Below, piece after piece: positions 26,653 through 35,831 of a stretch of 64,000 nucleotides of DNA. Within the stretch, counting starts at the first letter, position 1, and each line of letters begins with the position of its first letter. The translations under genes and the position numbers were made by a program. Origin of the DNA: Pedobacter sp. MC2016-24 (GTDB taxonomy: Bacteria > Bacteroidota > Bacteroidia > Sphingobacteriales > Sphingobacteriaceae); assembly GCF_015223055.1 (NCBI RefSeq), contig NZ_JADFBX010000003.1, positions 310,001-374,000 on the forward strand, given 5' to 3'. The notes below the pieces were generated by a model. It did no database searches, had not been told where the DNA came from, and saw only the letters and a program-made list of their open reading frames with translations.

Positions 26653-28005
26653 ATGAAGGGAATTCCCGTAATCGCTGTGTTTGATGTTGGTAAGACCAAC
26701 AAGAAGTTGTTTCTATTTGATGAAGATTACAAGATTGTATTTGAACGATCGGCGCGGTTTACAGAAACAGTGGACGAGGACGGCGATCCTTGCGAGAATC
26801 TGGAGAGCTTAAGGCTGTCTATTTTTGACTCTTTACGGGAGGTTTTTAAAGATCCTTCATTTGAAATTAAATCGATAAACTTTGCAACCTACGGGGCTAG
26901 CTTTGTATATATAGATGCCAATGGGAAACCATTGGCACCTTTATACAATTACCTGAAGGAGTATCCTCAGGAATTAAAGGAGCAATTTTACAATACCTAT
27001 GGTGGTGAGGAAGAATTTTCTAACCGTACGGCCTCGCCGGTATTGGGCAGTCTGAATTCGGGCATGCAGTTGTACCGTCTCAAGTATGAGAAACCGGAAC
27101 TGTTTGAATCGATCAAATATGCTCTTCATTTGCCGCAATATTTAAGCTACCTGATTTCAGGTGAAGCTTATTCTGACATCACCAGCATTGGTTGTCACAC
27201 GAATCTTTGGGATTTCACTAACAACCAGTACCATGAATGGGTGGAAAAAGAAGGCATTGCTGAAAAGCTGGCGCCGATTGTTTCTTCACAGCATGTGATG
27301 CCGGCCGCATTTCCGGGTAACAACTATGCAGTTGGTGTGGGTTTCCACGACAGCTCTGCTGCCCTGATTCCCTACCTGGTTAATTTTTCCGAACCTTTCA
27401 TCTTGTTGTCGACCGGTACCTGGTGCATCAGTTTAAATCCTTTTAATTCATCGCCTTTGACAACTGAAGATCTGGAAGCGGATTGCTTGTGTTATCTGCA
27501 GTATGAAGGTAAACCGGTGAAGGCATCGCGATTGTTTGCAGGTTACCAGCATGAGCAGCAGGTGAAACGTATTGCTGCCCATTATGGTACCGATGTAATC
27601 ACTTACCGTGCGGTTCCTTACAGTCCGACAGTAATGGCGAAGTTAAAGGATAAAGCTAAGGTAGCCGATTTTGCAGTGCGTGATCTGAACGATTACCCAA
27701 CAGATGTGATGGCTTATCACCAGTTGATCAAAGATTTGATTGATCAGCAGTATGTATCGACACAAAGGGTACTGCAGGGTACCGAGGTTCGCCGGATCTT
27801 TGTAGACGGTGGTTTTAGCAAGAATGCCATTTTTATGAATTTGCTGGCTGCTGTTTTTCCGGATGTAGAAGTGTTTGCAGCCCATATGGCCCAGGCTACA
27901 GCGGTAGGCGCGGCACTGGCCATTCACGATTCCTGGAATACCAAGCCGCTTCCAAATGACATCATTGCGTTAAAATATTATGCAGGGGGAACCGTTTTAT
28001 ATTAA
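26653..28005 (+). CDS. rhaB: Rhamnulokinase-like FGGY-family carbohydrate kinase
   Basis: 450 residues of the FGGY kinase fold. The N-terminal phosphate-binding motif is FDVGKTNKKLFLFD; the middle has STGTWCISLNPF; the C-terminal ATP-binding motif is IFVDGGFSKNAIFMNLLAA. Its place between the isomerase and regulator genes argues that the substrate is L-rhamnulose, giving rhamnulose-1-phosphate. It is somewhat diverged from E. coli RhaB, so the substrate assignment rests partly on context. Confidence 0.88.
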   Translation: MKGIPVIAVFDVGKTNKKLFLFDEDYKIVFERSARFTETVDEDGDPCENLESLRLSIFDSLREVFKDPSFEIKSINFATYGASFVYIDANGKPLAPLYNYLKEYPQELKEQFYNTYGGEEEFSNRTASPVLGSLNSGMQLYRLKYEKPELFESIKYALHLPQYLSYLISGEAYSDITSIGCHTNLWDFTNNQYHEWVEKEGIAEKLAPIVSSQHVMPAAFPGNNYAVGVGFHDSSAALIPYLVNFSEPFILLSTGTWCISLNPFNSSPLTTEDLEADCLCYLQYEGKPVKASRLFAGYQHEQQVKRIAAHYGTDVITYRAVPYSPTVMAKLKDKAKVADFAVRDLNDYPTDVMAYHQLIKDLIDQQYVSTQRVLQGTEVRRIFVDGGFSKNAIFMNLLAAVFPDVEVFAAHMAQATAVGAALAIHDSWNTKPLPNDIIALKYYAGGTVLY

Positions 28006-28071
28006 TTAGTATTATCTTGCTGCTGCAATGGTATGCTAAATACCCTTGTGATTCTGAATTTAGTACTAACC

Positions 28072-29103
28072 ATGAAACCTGAGCAATTTTTTAATTTCAT
28101 TCACGTTGATGCTTTTTCGGCAACGCCCAAATATCTGCAACTCACCAATTCTATTTTAAATGCAATAGAGTTTGGAAAGCTGGAGAAGGGATATTTATTG
28201 CCTTCTATTAATGAGTTGAGCTATGAACTGGAGATTTCCAGGGATACAGCCGAAAAAGGTTATCGCTATTTGAAAAGAATTGGGGTAGTGGCATCGGTGC
28301 CGGGCAAAGGCTATTACATTGTAAGTACAGAGTTTAGGCAGAAACTCAAGATATTTTTGTTATTTAACAAATTGAGTGCGCACAAGAAGATCATTTATGA
28401 TGCTTTCATTAAAGCACTGGGTGATCATGTGGCCGTAGATTTCTACATCTACAACAATGATTTTAACTTGTTTAAAAAACTGCTTTTTAATAAAAAAGAA
28501 GAGTATTCACATTATGTGATCATTCCACATTTTATCGATGAATGTGAAAATGCCCATGAGGTACTCAATCTGATTCCTAAAGACAAACTGATTCTACTCG
28601 ATAAACTGATTCCTGAGGTAAATGGAGAGTATGCGGCAGTTTATGAAAATTTTGATGCCGATATTTATGGCGCTTTGGAGCAGGCAAAGGAGCAGCTGAG
28701 TAAATACCATACCATTAAAATCATTATGCCTAAAAGGAGTTATTATCCAATAGAGATTTTAAAGGGGTTTTACCGGTTTTGTCAGCAGTATGCCTTTACA
28801 TCTAAAGTGGTGAACGAAATTAGCAATGAACCGATTGGTGAGGGTGAGGTCTTTATCAGTCTGATGGAAGATGACCTGGTGATTTTGATTGAGCGGCTGG
28901 TGAATACCAAGCTCAAGATTGGCCGGCAGGTTGGTGTCATCTCTTACAATGAAACACCTTTGAAAAAGATCATACTGAACGGCATAACCACTGTATCTAC
29001 CGATTTCAGACAGATGGGTGAAATGGCCGCCAGGTTGATTCTCGAGAACTCCAAGGCACACCAGGAAGTTCCTTTTTACTTAACGCTCAGGGCTTCACTG
29101 TAA
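28072..29103 (+). CDS. GntR-family regulator with periplasmic-binding-protein-like sensor
   Basis: 343 residues from ATG 28072 (a start at 28033 would add 13 hydrophobic residues). Residues ~10-80 are a winged helix of the GntR type (LPSINELSYELEISRDTAEKGYRYL, then GKGYYI). The rest is a two-lobed LacI/PBP-type ligand domain ending in STDFRQMGEMAARLIL. It is the last gene of the rhamnose operon and most likely its regulator, sensing rhamnose or a derivative. The 3' end overlaps the convergent nucleotidase gene by 28 bp. Confidence 0.88.
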   Translation: MKPEQFFNFIHVDAFSATPKYLQLTNSILNAIEFGKLEKGYLLPSINELSYELEISRDTAEKGYRYLKRIGVVASVPGKGYYIVSTEFRQKLKIFLLFNKLSAHKKIIYDAFIKALGDHVAVDFYIYNNDFNLFKKLLFNKKEEYSHYVIIPHFIDECENAHEVLNLIPKDKLILLDKLIPEVNGEYAAVYENFDADIYGALEQAKEQLSKYHTIKIIMPKRSYYPIEILKGFYRFCQQYAFTSKVVNEISNEPIGEGEVFISLMEDDLVILIERLVNTKLKIGRQVGVISYNETPLKKIILNGITTVSTDFRQMGEMAARLILENSKAHQEVPFYLTLRASL

Positions 29104-29633
29104 GTTTTCTGATCTTCCATCAGGTCCAGCACTTCTTTCCAGTTGTTAACGCGGGTATGGTGGTTAAAACTAGCATTGTGGCCTGCACTAAACATGATGG
29201 GCATCCCTTTACAGTAATCCAGATTTTTGCAATGGTCATCAATCAGGTAGTCGGTCGCGATGATACTTTTATCTCCACAGAAAATAATGTTTCTCCAATC
29301 GATGAAAGGGAAATGCTCCGCAAGCCATTCACGTTTTTCAAATAAGGATAAAGGAAATTCCATAGCTGCCGAGACGATGTAAATTTCAAAATCTTCAGAC
29401 AATTGCTTTACAGCTGCTACTGCACCTTCCATGACCGGCAGGTTCCGGAAAAATCCCGGCGTAAATACATATTTAAGTACTGCCGATTTATCAGGAAAGG
29501 CATCAGCCTCTCTTACACCTGTGAAAATCGATTTGTCAAATTTAACACCATAGTCGCGTTCGTACCATGTTAACCAAAGGGCTTCGGTGTCTGCTAAAAC
29601 CCCGTCCATATCTATTCCTATTGTTTTCTTCAT
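29076..29633 (-). CDS. 5'(3')-deoxyribonucleotidase-like HAD phosphatase
   Basis: 185 residues from ATG 29633. HAD superfamily with the nucleophile motif DMDGVLAD (Asp 8 and Asp 10), TWYERDYGV in the cap, SAAMEFP for motif II, and the C-terminal acidic motif in YLIDDH. This layout fits NT5C-type 5'-nucleotidases, which dephosphorylate deoxyribonucleoside monophosphates; the exact substrate is not certain. It is transcribed divergently from a DeoR-type regulator and its promoter carries one of two identical operator-like sites. Its 3' end overlaps the GntR gene by 28 bp. Confidence 0.88.
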   Translation of the reverse strand: MKKTIGIDMDGVLADTEALWLTWYERDYGVKFDKSIFTGVREADAFPDKSAVLKYVFTPGFFRNLPVMEGAVAAVKQLSEDFEIYIVSAAMEFPLSLFEKREWLAEHFPFIDWRNIIFCGDKSIIATDYLIDDHCKNLDYCKGMPIMFSAGHNASFNHHTRVNNWKEVLDLMEDQKTYSEALSVK

Positions 29634-29655
29634 TGTGTTTTGTATTATGTTGCAG

Positions 29656-29688
29656 CAAATGTAGTTATTAATTGCATAATATTGCAAA
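29656..29688 (-). promoter_or_regulatory. Promoter of the nucleotidase gene
   Basis: On the minus strand TTTG (complement of 29685-29688) is followed after 21 nt by TACATTTG (complement of 29656-29663). Transcription would start a few bases further, leaving a ~15-nt leader to ATG 29633. The first operator copy lies inside the spacer. Confidence 0.6.
29672..29687. promoter_or_regulatory. Operator-like site 1 for the DeoR-type regulator
   Basis: TTGCATAATATTGCAA, arms TTGCA and TGCAA with a 6-bp centre. An identical copy lies at 29703-29718, start to start 31 bp (about three helical turns). This copy sits between the -33 and -7 boxes of the nucleotidase promoter. Confidence 0.65.
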
Positions 29689-29697
29689 TTTAAATGT

Positions 29698-29705
29698 TAT
29701 ATTTG
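29698..29705 (+). promoter_or_regulatory. -7 box of the DeoR-type regulator gene
   Basis: TATATTTG matches TAnnTTTG exactly. Its last bases overlap operator copy 2, so a bound repressor would block RNA polymerase. No clear TTG at the ideal upstream distance. Confidence 0.55.
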
Positions 29706-29718
29706 CATAATATTGCAA
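29703..29718. promoter_or_regulatory. Operator-like site 2 for the DeoR-type regulator
   Basis: Identical to site 1 over all 16 bp. It overlaps the -7 box of the regulator gene and ends 7 bp before its ATG, which suggests autorepression. Confidence 0.65.
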
Positions 29719-29725
29719 TTAAGAA

Positions 29726-30475
29726 ATGATTAAAGCAGAAAGACAGCAACTCATTATTACCCACATCAGTAAGGATCAAAAGGTACTTCTGAGTGATTTA
29801 AGCACTTTATTAAATGTATCTGAAGATACCATACGCCGGGATATTAAAGAGCTTTCTGACCAGGGATTGGTGAAAGCTGTGCGGGGTGGTGCAATTTCGC
29901 ATTCACCGATTCCGCTGCATTTCAGGGACCGGGAACATTATGATGTGAGCCACAAACAGATCATTGCAGAGAAGGCTTTGCGCTTTATCAAAGACGGACA
30001 GGTGGTGCTGTTTGACTCGGGAACTTCTGCTCTGGCCGTGGCTACGCACTTGCCCAAAGATTGTAAGATTACGGCGATAACCAATAGTTTTCCGGTTGCT
30101 GCCGTATTGGAAGACCATGCAACCGTTGAAGTGATTTTTATTGGGGGACGTTTAAACAAAACAGGCTTTTCGACCAGTGGTTATGATGCCATTCGTGCTT
30201 TAAGTGCTATTCGTGCCGATATTTGTTTTCTGGGAATTTGCAGCATCGACATTGATCTGGGGCTGACCGGAATTGATTATGAAGACTCGCAGGTGAAAAG
30301 GACCATGGTAGAACATTCGAAAAAGGTGATTGCCTTATCTACCCTGGAGAAAATAGGTACTGCTGAGCATTATAAGATTTGCAGCTCCAATGCCATCGAT
30401 ACCATCATTACAGATATAGATCCTGCACATCCTGAGCTGCTGCCTTACAGCCAGGCAGGGATAGAAATTGTATAA
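29726..30475 (+). CDS. DeoR/GlpR-family transcriptional regulator
   Basis: 249 residues. N-terminal DeoR helix-turn-helix (residues ~5-55: LLSDLSTLLNVSEDTIRRDI, then VRGGAI), C-terminal DeoRC sugar-phosphate-sensing domain (~75-235) with VLFDSGTSALAVA and IGGRLN. Such proteins usually repress and are released by a phosphorylated sugar or nucleotide derivative. It is divergent from the nucleotidase gene, and both promoters carry the same 16-bp palindrome, so it most likely controls both. The inducer is not known. Confidence 0.92.
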   Translation: MIKAERQQLIITHISKDQKVLLSDLSTLLNVSEDTIRRDIKELSDQGLVKAVRGGAISHSPIPLHFRDREHYDVSHKQIIAEKALRFIKDGQVVLFDSGTSALAVATHLPKDCKITAITNSFPVAAVLEDHATVEVIFIGGRLNKTGFSTSGYDAIRALSAIRADICFLGICSIDIDLGLTGIDYEDSQVKRTMVEHSKKVIALSTLEKIGTAEHYKICSSNAIDTIITDIDPAHPELLPYSQAGIEIV

Positions 30476-30481
30476 TAAAAA

Positions 30482-30524
30482 AAGCTGGGCAGCTCATCCC
30501 TTGCTTGGGTTTGCTGTCCAGCTT
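30482..30524. terminator. Shared terminator between convergent genes
   Basis: Arms AAGCTGGGCAGC (30482-30493) and GCTGTCCAGCTT (30513-30524) pair with one G-U; the loop contains a smaller stem of ATCCC with GGGT. A runs on the left and T-rich sequence on the right make it usable from both sides, for the DeoR gene and the barrel gene. Confidence 0.75.
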
Positions 30525-30543
30525 CTTTATAGATTTTCTCAGA

Positions 30544-31242
30544 TTAGAACGCGAAACCTACACGTACACCAGTGATGATGCTTGGGTTGATCTCAAAGTT
30601 GTTACCTGCAGATTTAACTTTTACGGTAGTTGTAGTTCCGTTTACAGTCGTTGTGTTGGTTTTTTTACCTTCTTTTTCGTAAGCGAAACCGAAACCAGCT
30701 TCAACACCTAAAAATAAACGTTTAGCGATATAGTAATCAGCACCGATTACACCACGTAAACCGAAAGAAACATAACCAGGACCTTTAGATTCGCTGCTTG
30801 TGTTGTCTGCATATAATGGTGCGTTAGCAGGGCCAGTTGCATTTTCGAAAGAAACTTTTCTTGTACCAGCTCCGAAAAGAATATCACCACCTACATATGG
30901 AGATAAACGCTCAGTACCAGTGAAGTGTTTTTCAACACCTAAGTTTACTAAGAAATCTGTTGCTCTGCTTTTTGCTGAACCTTCTTTGTTGTCGGTTCCG
31001 TAAGCATTTTTAGTTACGTTATTGCTTCCAACATTGAAACCTAAACGGTAAGCTAAGTTTTCTTTTTGGAAATAACGGAAACGCAACATACCAGCGCCCT
31101 CGTTCAAGTTGAAGTTTGTGTTGTTGATGCCGCCGGTTAAACCAAACTCAGTAGTAACGTCACCTTGAGTAGGTTTGAAGTCTTGTGCTTTTGCTGTAAC
31201 GCCTAATACTGCGATACTTAAAATTAATAGTGCTCTTTTCAT
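30544..31242 (-). CDS. Outer-membrane beta-barrel protein (OmpX/porin-like)
   Basis: 232 residues. Signal peptide ends near TAKAQ (residue 20). The mature protein alternates strands with aromatic and glycine residues (GMLRFRYFQKENLAYRLGFNVG, SPYVGGDILFGAGT, VSFGLRGVIGADYYI) and ends in IITGVRVGFAF, a classic barrel C-terminus with terminal Phe. Small barrel of the Bacteroidota OMP_b-brl type; the function is not evident. Monocistronic, with its own promoter and a shared terminator. Confidence 0.82.
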   Translation of the reverse strand: MKRALLILSIAVLGVTAKAQDFKPTQGDVTTEFGLTGGINNTNFNLNEGAGMLRFRYFQKENLAYRLGFNVGSNNVTKNAYGTDNKEGSAKSRATDFLVNLGVEKHFTGTERLSPYVGGDILFGAGTRKVSFENATGPANAPLYADNTSSESKGPGYVSFGLRGVIGADYYIAKRLFLGVEAGFGFAYEKEGKKTNTTTVNGTTTTVKVKSAGNNFEINPSIITGVRVGFAF

Positions 31243-31291
31243 AAATGTGTTTTTAATGTTAACTAACTGTTACGTTAATAATTTAAGCGTG

Positions 31292-31325
31292 CAAAAGTAG
31301 GTTTAATAGCATGAGTTCTGTCAAA
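31292..31325 (-). promoter_or_regulatory. Promoter of the outer-membrane protein gene
   Basis: Minus-strand TTTG (complement of 31322-31325), 22-nt spacer, TACTTTTG (complement of 31292-31299). The leader to ATG 31242 would be ~42 nt. Confidence 0.55.
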
Positions 31326-31523
31326 ATAATGTCATTACAGAGTTAGGCTTAGTTAACTGCCTGAGTCTCTGTTTGGCTATCTTTTTTTCAAAAAAACTTG
31401 ATTTTTTGACTTGAAATGCAGGTTTTGATCTTTTGGAACAATAGAGGAAATGGTGTTGCAACACCTGCTTGTGTTTTTTGTATTTTCTTAAACTGTTGAA
31501 ACTCGAACGGCTGGAGGTAGAGC

Positions 31524-31566
31524 AAAAAAAAGAACCTAATGTCCAGGGACAATAGGTTCTTTTTTA
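31524..31566 (-). terminator. Intrinsic terminator after dxs
   Basis: Stem AGAACCTA (31531-31538) with TAGGTTCT (31553-31560), extended by an inner TGTC/GACA pair and flanked by A and T runs. Read on the minus strand it ends in a long T run, directly after the dxs stop. Confidence 0.8.
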
Positions 31567-31580
31567 AGCAGTGAATTCAA

Positions 31581-33509
31581 CTAAGACGCGATCGTCTTAG
31601 TCGTTCTACTGACTGCAATTTTTTTTACTGTAGTAATGATCGCATTTGTGTCATAACCACAATACGCCCAGAGTTCTGGTTGCTCGCCATGTTCAATGAA
31701 CTCATCCGGAATACCCAGACGAATGACGGTTGAATTGTATTCATGATCTGCCATGAACTCCAGGATGGCACTGCCCATACCGCCTTGTATACAGCCATCT
31801 TCAACGGTGATGACGTGGTTATAGCGTTTGAATACATCGTGAAGCAATGTTTCATCTAGCGGTTTTACAAAGCGCATGTCATAGTGTGCCGGATGGATAC
31901 CTTCACTATTTAATTCTTTACAAGCTTCGACAGCAAAATTACCTACGTGGCCAATGGTCAGGATGGCAACATCCTCTCCATCACATATTTTTCTGCCTTT
32001 TCCTATTTCTAATGCTTTAAACGGTCTTTTCCAGTCTGGCATCACGCCACTTCCTCTTGGGTAACGGATAGAGAACGGACCCATATTTTCCTGCTGAGCA
32101 GTATACATCAGGTTACGCAATTCTTCTTCGTTCATGGGTGCTGCTACTGTCATCTGTGGGATGCAACGCATGTAGGCGAGGTCATATGCACCGTGATGGG
32201 TTGCGCCATCGGCACCTGCCAGACCTGCACGGTCTAAACAGAACACGACATTTAAATTTTGTATGGCCACGTCATGAATAACCTGATCGTAGGCCCGTTG
32301 CATAAAGCTGGAATAGATGTTGCAAAAGGGGACCAAACCTTGTGTAGCTAAACCTGCAGAGAAAGTAACGGCATGCTGTTCAGCAATACCCACGTCAAAG
32401 GCACGGTTAGGCATGGCCTTCATCATGATGTTCATGGATGAGCCGGAAGGCATTGCAGGGGTGATCCCCACAATATTTTTATTGGCTTCGGCCAATTCAA
32501 CCAAGGTATGTCCGAAAACGTCCTGGTATTTTGGTGGCTGAGGCTTATCGGAGACCGATTTTTTGATTTCACCGGTAATTTTATCAAATAGGCCAGGTGC
32601 ATGCCATTTGGTCTGATCTTTTTCTGCAAGGGCAAAGCCTTTACCTTTCAAAGTAACACAATGCAGCAATTTAGGGCCAGGGATATCTTTTAGTTCGCGG
32701 ATGACCTGGGCCAGTCGCTGTACGTCATGCCCGTCAACCGGACCAAAATACCTGAAATTAAGGGCCTCAAAAAGATTACTCTGCTTAAGAAGGGTACCCT
32801 TGATGCTTTTTTCGATCTTCTTCACGAATTTGTGGGCATTTGGCCCAAGTTCGGAAAGCTTGATCAGTACTTGTGAGATATCTTCCCGGAAACGGTTATA
32901 AGATTTGGAAATGGTGATGCTGGTCAGGTATTCTTTCAGCGCGCCTACATTGGGATCGATTGACATACAGTTGTCGTTCAGGATCACCAATAGGTTGGAG
33001 TTTTCAATACCTGCATGGTTTAAGCCTTCAAAGGCCAGTCCCGCAGTCATTGCACCATCACCAATTACAGCTACATGCTGCCGATCGGTTTCTCCTTTAT
33101 ATTGAGAGGCAACAGCCATACCCAATGCCGCAGAAATGGAAGTGGAAGAGTGACCTACACCAAAAGTATCGTATTCGCTTTCACTGATTTTTGGGAAACC
33201 GCTAATGCCATGAATGACACGATTGGTGTGAAAAACGGATTTTCTTCCCGTTAATATTTTGTGTCCGTAGGCTTGGTGACCTACATCCCAAACCAGTTTG
33301 TCGTATGGCGTATTTAATACGTAATGCAGGGCTACGGTGAGCTCTACAACCCCCAGACTGGCAGCGAAATGGCCACCGTTAACACTTACTGTATCAATAA
33401 TGTACTGGCGTAGTTCCTGAGCGATTTGTTCGAGATCTTCTTCCTTATACTTCTTTAAATCAGAAGGATAGTTTATGTTGGGTAATAGTGGACCGTTGAT
33501 ATCTTCCAT
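31581..33509 (-). CDS. dxs: 1-deoxy-D-xylulose-5-phosphate synthase
   Basis: 642 residues, usual length for Dxs. Thiamine-diphosphate motif GDGAMTAGLAFEGLNHAG with NDN, catalytic His in GGHFAASLGVVEL, WDVGHQAYGHKILTGR, and the pyrimidine-domain Glu in DVGIAEQHAVTFSAGLA. It condenses pyruvate with glyceraldehyde-3-phosphate, the first step of the MEP isoprenoid pathway, which also feeds undecaprenyl phosphate and menaquinone. Divergent from glyA with 92 bp between the starts. Followed by its own terminator. Confidence 0.97.
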   Translation of the reverse strand: MEDINGPLLPNINYPSDLKKYKEEDLEQIAQELRQYIIDTVSVNGGHFAASLGVVELTVALHYVLNTPYDKLVWDVGHQAYGHKILTGRKSVFHTNRVIHGISGFPKISESEYDTFGVGHSSTSISAALGMAVASQYKGETDRQHVAVIGDGAMTAGLAFEGLNHAGIENSNLLVILNDNCMSIDPNVGALKEYLTSITISKSYNRFREDISQVLIKLSELGPNAHKFVKKIEKSIKGTLLKQSNLFEALNFRYFGPVDGHDVQRLAQVIRELKDIPGPKLLHCVTLKGKGFALAEKDQTKWHAPGLFDKITGEIKKSVSDKPQPPKYQDVFGHTLVELAEANKNIVGITPAMPSGSSMNIMMKAMPNRAFDVGIAEQHAVTFSAGLATQGLVPFCNIYSSFMQRAYDQVIHDVAIQNLNVVFCLDRAGLAGADGATHHGAYDLAYMRCIPQMTVAAPMNEEELRNLMYTAQQENMGPFSIRYPRGSGVMPDWKRPFKALEIGKGRKICDGEDVAILTIGHVGNFAVEACKELNSEGIHPAHYDMRFVKPLDETLLHDVFKRYNHVITVEDGCIQGGMGSAILEFMADHEYNSTVIRLGIPDEFIEHGEQPELWAYCGYDTNAIITTVKKIAVSRTTKTIAS

Positions 33510-33601
33510 GAAGGTTTTATAGAATACAAGTACAAAGTAAGGTATTTTGTTACCAAACTAAGAAGGAAAATCGTTAATTTTACAAAAATATACTTCGATA
33601 A

Positions 33602-34873
33602 ATGACTAGAGATACTTTAATTTTTGATTTGATTGACAGGGAATTGGACCGTCAGGAAAATGGTCTGGAACTGATAGCTTCTGAGAACTTTGTAAGTAAG
33701 CAGGTAATGGAAGCTGCGGGTTCTTGTTTAACTAATAAATATGCTGAAGGCCTTCCGGGCAAAAGGTATTATGGTGGTTGCCAGGTAGTAGATGAGGTGG
33801 AGAGCATTGCAATTGAGCGTGCAAAAAAACTTTTTGGTGCAGCATGGGTAAATGTACAACCGCATTCAGGAGCACAGGCTAATGCAGCAGTGATGTTGGC
33901 CGTAATTCAGCCAGGAGATAAAATTTTAGGTTTCGATTTGTCTCATGGTGGTCACTTAACTCATGGGTCTCCAGTTAACTTTTCAGGAAAATTGTATCAT
34001 CCGTTATTTTACGGAGTAACTAAAGAAGACGGCAGAATTGATTATGCAAAATTAGAGGAAATCGCTTTGGCGGAACGTCCGAAATTGATCATCGTTGGTG
34101 CTTCTGCCTATTCAAGAGAGTGGGATTATGCTTTTGTACGTAGCGTTGCTGATAAAGTTGGCGCTTTGGTGATGGCAGATATCTCTCACCCTGCAGGTTT
34201 AATCGCCCGCGGACTTTTAGAAAACCCACTTCCACACTGTCATATTGTAACGACCACTACTCACAAAACTTTACGCGGACCACGTGGTGGTATGATCATG
34301 ATGGGTAAAGATTTTGAAAATCCTTTTGGTTTGAAAACACCTAAAGGTGAAACCCGAATGATGTCATCTGTATTGGATATGGCTGTATTTCCAGGGACGC
34401 AGGGCGGACCTTTAGAGCACATCATTGCAGCGAAAGCTATTGCTTTTGGTGAAGCGTTGAGCGATGAGTACCTGGAGTATGTGAAACAAGTACAGGCCAA
34501 TGCACAGGCAATGGCTAAAGCTTTTGTTGCCAAAGGTTATGGTATCATTTCTGGTGGTACAGACAACCACTTGATGCTGATTGACCTGCGCAATAAGAAC
34601 ATCACAGGTAAAGTAGCTGAGCAAGCTTTGGAAAAAGCAGACATCACTGTAAATAAAAATATGGTTCCTTTTGATGACAAATCACCTTTTGTAACTTCAG
34701 GTATCCGGGTAGGTACTGCAGCGATTACCACCAGAGGTTTCAAAGAAACTGAAATGCAGGAAATTGTTGATCTGATTGATCAGGTAATTACCAATGCGGA
34801 AGATGAAGCCAATTTGAAAGCAGTAAAAGAGAAAGTAATTGCTTTGGTAAGCCGTTTCCCTTTGTATAAATAA
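33602..34873 (+). CDS. glyA: Serine hydroxymethyltransferase
   Basis: 423 residues, complete. PLP-binding Lys at residue 222 in [17 protein letters not shown] near the N-terminus, [11 protein letters not shown] and SGAQANAAV as in the family. It converts serine and tetrahydrofolate to glycine and methylene-tetrahydrofolate in the cytoplasm. Single gene with a terminator 25 bp after the stop. Confidence 0.98.
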   Translation: MTRDTLIFDLIDRELDRQENGLELIASENFVSKQVMEAAGSCLTNKYAEGLPGKRYYGGCQVVDEVESIAIERAKKLFGAAWVNVQPHSGAQANAAVMLAVIQPGDKILGFDLSHGGHLTHGSPVNFSGKLYHPLFYGVTKEDGRIDYAKLEEIALAERPKLIIVGASAYSREWDYAFVRSVADKVGALVMADISHPAGLIARGLLENPLPHCHIVTTTTHKTLRGPRGGMIMMGKDFENPFGLKTPKGETRMMSSVLDMAVFPGTQGGPLEHIIAAKAIAFGEALSDEYLEYVKQVQANAQAMAKAFVAKGYGIISGGTDNHLMLIDLRNKNITGKVAEQALEKADITVNKNMVPFDDKSPFVTSGIRVGTAAITTRGFKETEMQEIVDLIDQVITNAEDEANLKAVKEKVIALVSRFPLYK

Positions 34874-34897
34874 GCGGATAAATGGAATAATATTAGG

Positions 34898-34928
34898 AAA
34901 GGGTGATCAGTAATGATTGCCCTTTTTT
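34898..34928 (+). terminator. Intrinsic terminator of glyA
   Basis: Stem AAAGGGTGATCA with TGATTGCCCTTT (two G-U pairs), GTAA tetraloop, then a T run to 34928. Confidence 0.8.
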
Positions 34929-35088
34929 GTGGACTTGTTGTGCAGGTTCTTGTAAAAGATAAAGGGCCGATACCTCATGTGAATGAAACTATCGACCCTT
35001 AAATTAACGCTCTCAAGGACAAAGGAAAGCATAATTTTTATAACTGCAAAATCTTTTTTAAAAAAAAATGAAAGCCGACATTTCTGTG

Positions 35089-35787
35089 TCATTCTGCAAA
35101 TGCGATGGTAGCAATACTTAATTTATGAATACCACATTTAAATAGCTCAATACCACAGGCTTCTAGTGTAGCGCCGGTAGTCATGACGTCATCCACAAGC
35201 AAAATGTGTTTGCCCTGAATGGTTGAAGGATTGGAGAGGAAAAATACCGTTTGCATATTTTCGAAGCGGGTAAAACGTCCTTTTCGGGTCTGACTGCTGG
35301 TGTTTACTGATCTTAAAAGTAGTTTCGGTTGCACGGGTATGTTCAACATGGCTGAGATGCCATTGGCGATACAGAGACTTTGATTGTAACCCCTGGTTCT
35401 TGCCCGTGCGGGATGTAAGGGTACAGGGATGATGAGATCGGCCTGGGCATAATCCGGATTTAGCTTAATTTTTTCTGCCAGGAGTCCGCCCAGTTTAACA
35501 CCCAGCTCTTGCCGGCCCTTGTATTTCAAATGGTGAATCAGATTTTGAACCCTGCTGCCTTTTTTGAAATAACACATTGACATGACCGCAAGGCAAGGGA
35601 GGCGGCCCCACAATTGTTTGGCTGCTTTGTTTGCTGCATGTTCGTGATGATCGGTATAGGGGAGCTGGAATAAACAGGAGCTGCAGATTTGCGTTTCGCC
35701 TTTAAACAGGGGCTGTCCGCATCCACAGCATAGGTTAGGAAATAGCAGGCCAGTCAGGTCCGTAACAAGTTGATAGAACAGATTCAT
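35089..35787 (-). CDS. ComF-family phosphoribosyltransferase
   Basis: 232 residues. N-terminal zinc-ribbon-like Cys cluster (CCGCGQPLF and CSSC at ~20-37) and C-terminal PRPP-binding motif ILLVDDVMTTGATLEACG. ComF proteins are linked to DNA uptake in competent bacteria, with an unclear biochemical role. It starts 44 bp after the rlmN stop on the same strand, so it may be co-transcribed with it. Confidence 0.9.
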   Translation of the reverse strand: MNLFYQLVTDLTGLLFPNLCCGCGQPLFKGETQICSSCLFQLPYTDHHEHAANKAAKQLWGRLPCLAVMSMCYFKKGSRVQNLIHHLKYKGRQELGVKLGGLLAEKIKLNPDYAQADLIIPVPLHPARARTRGYNQSLCIANGISAMLNIPVQPKLLLRSVNTSSQTRKGRFTRFENMQTVFFLSNPSTIQGKHILLVDDVMTTGATLEACGIELFKCGIHKLSIATIAFAE

Positions 35788-35831
35788 CTGCCAATCTACG
35801 GTGTTCTTCGTAAAGAATGGTAATCTGTACC

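Larger units (their letters stand above)
31243..31580. other. Intergenic region between barrel gene and dxs
   Basis: 338 bp. It contains the promoter of the barrel gene (31292-31325) and the terminator of dxs (31524-31566). The rest is AT-rich without ORFs or repeats that I can support. Confidence 0.6.
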
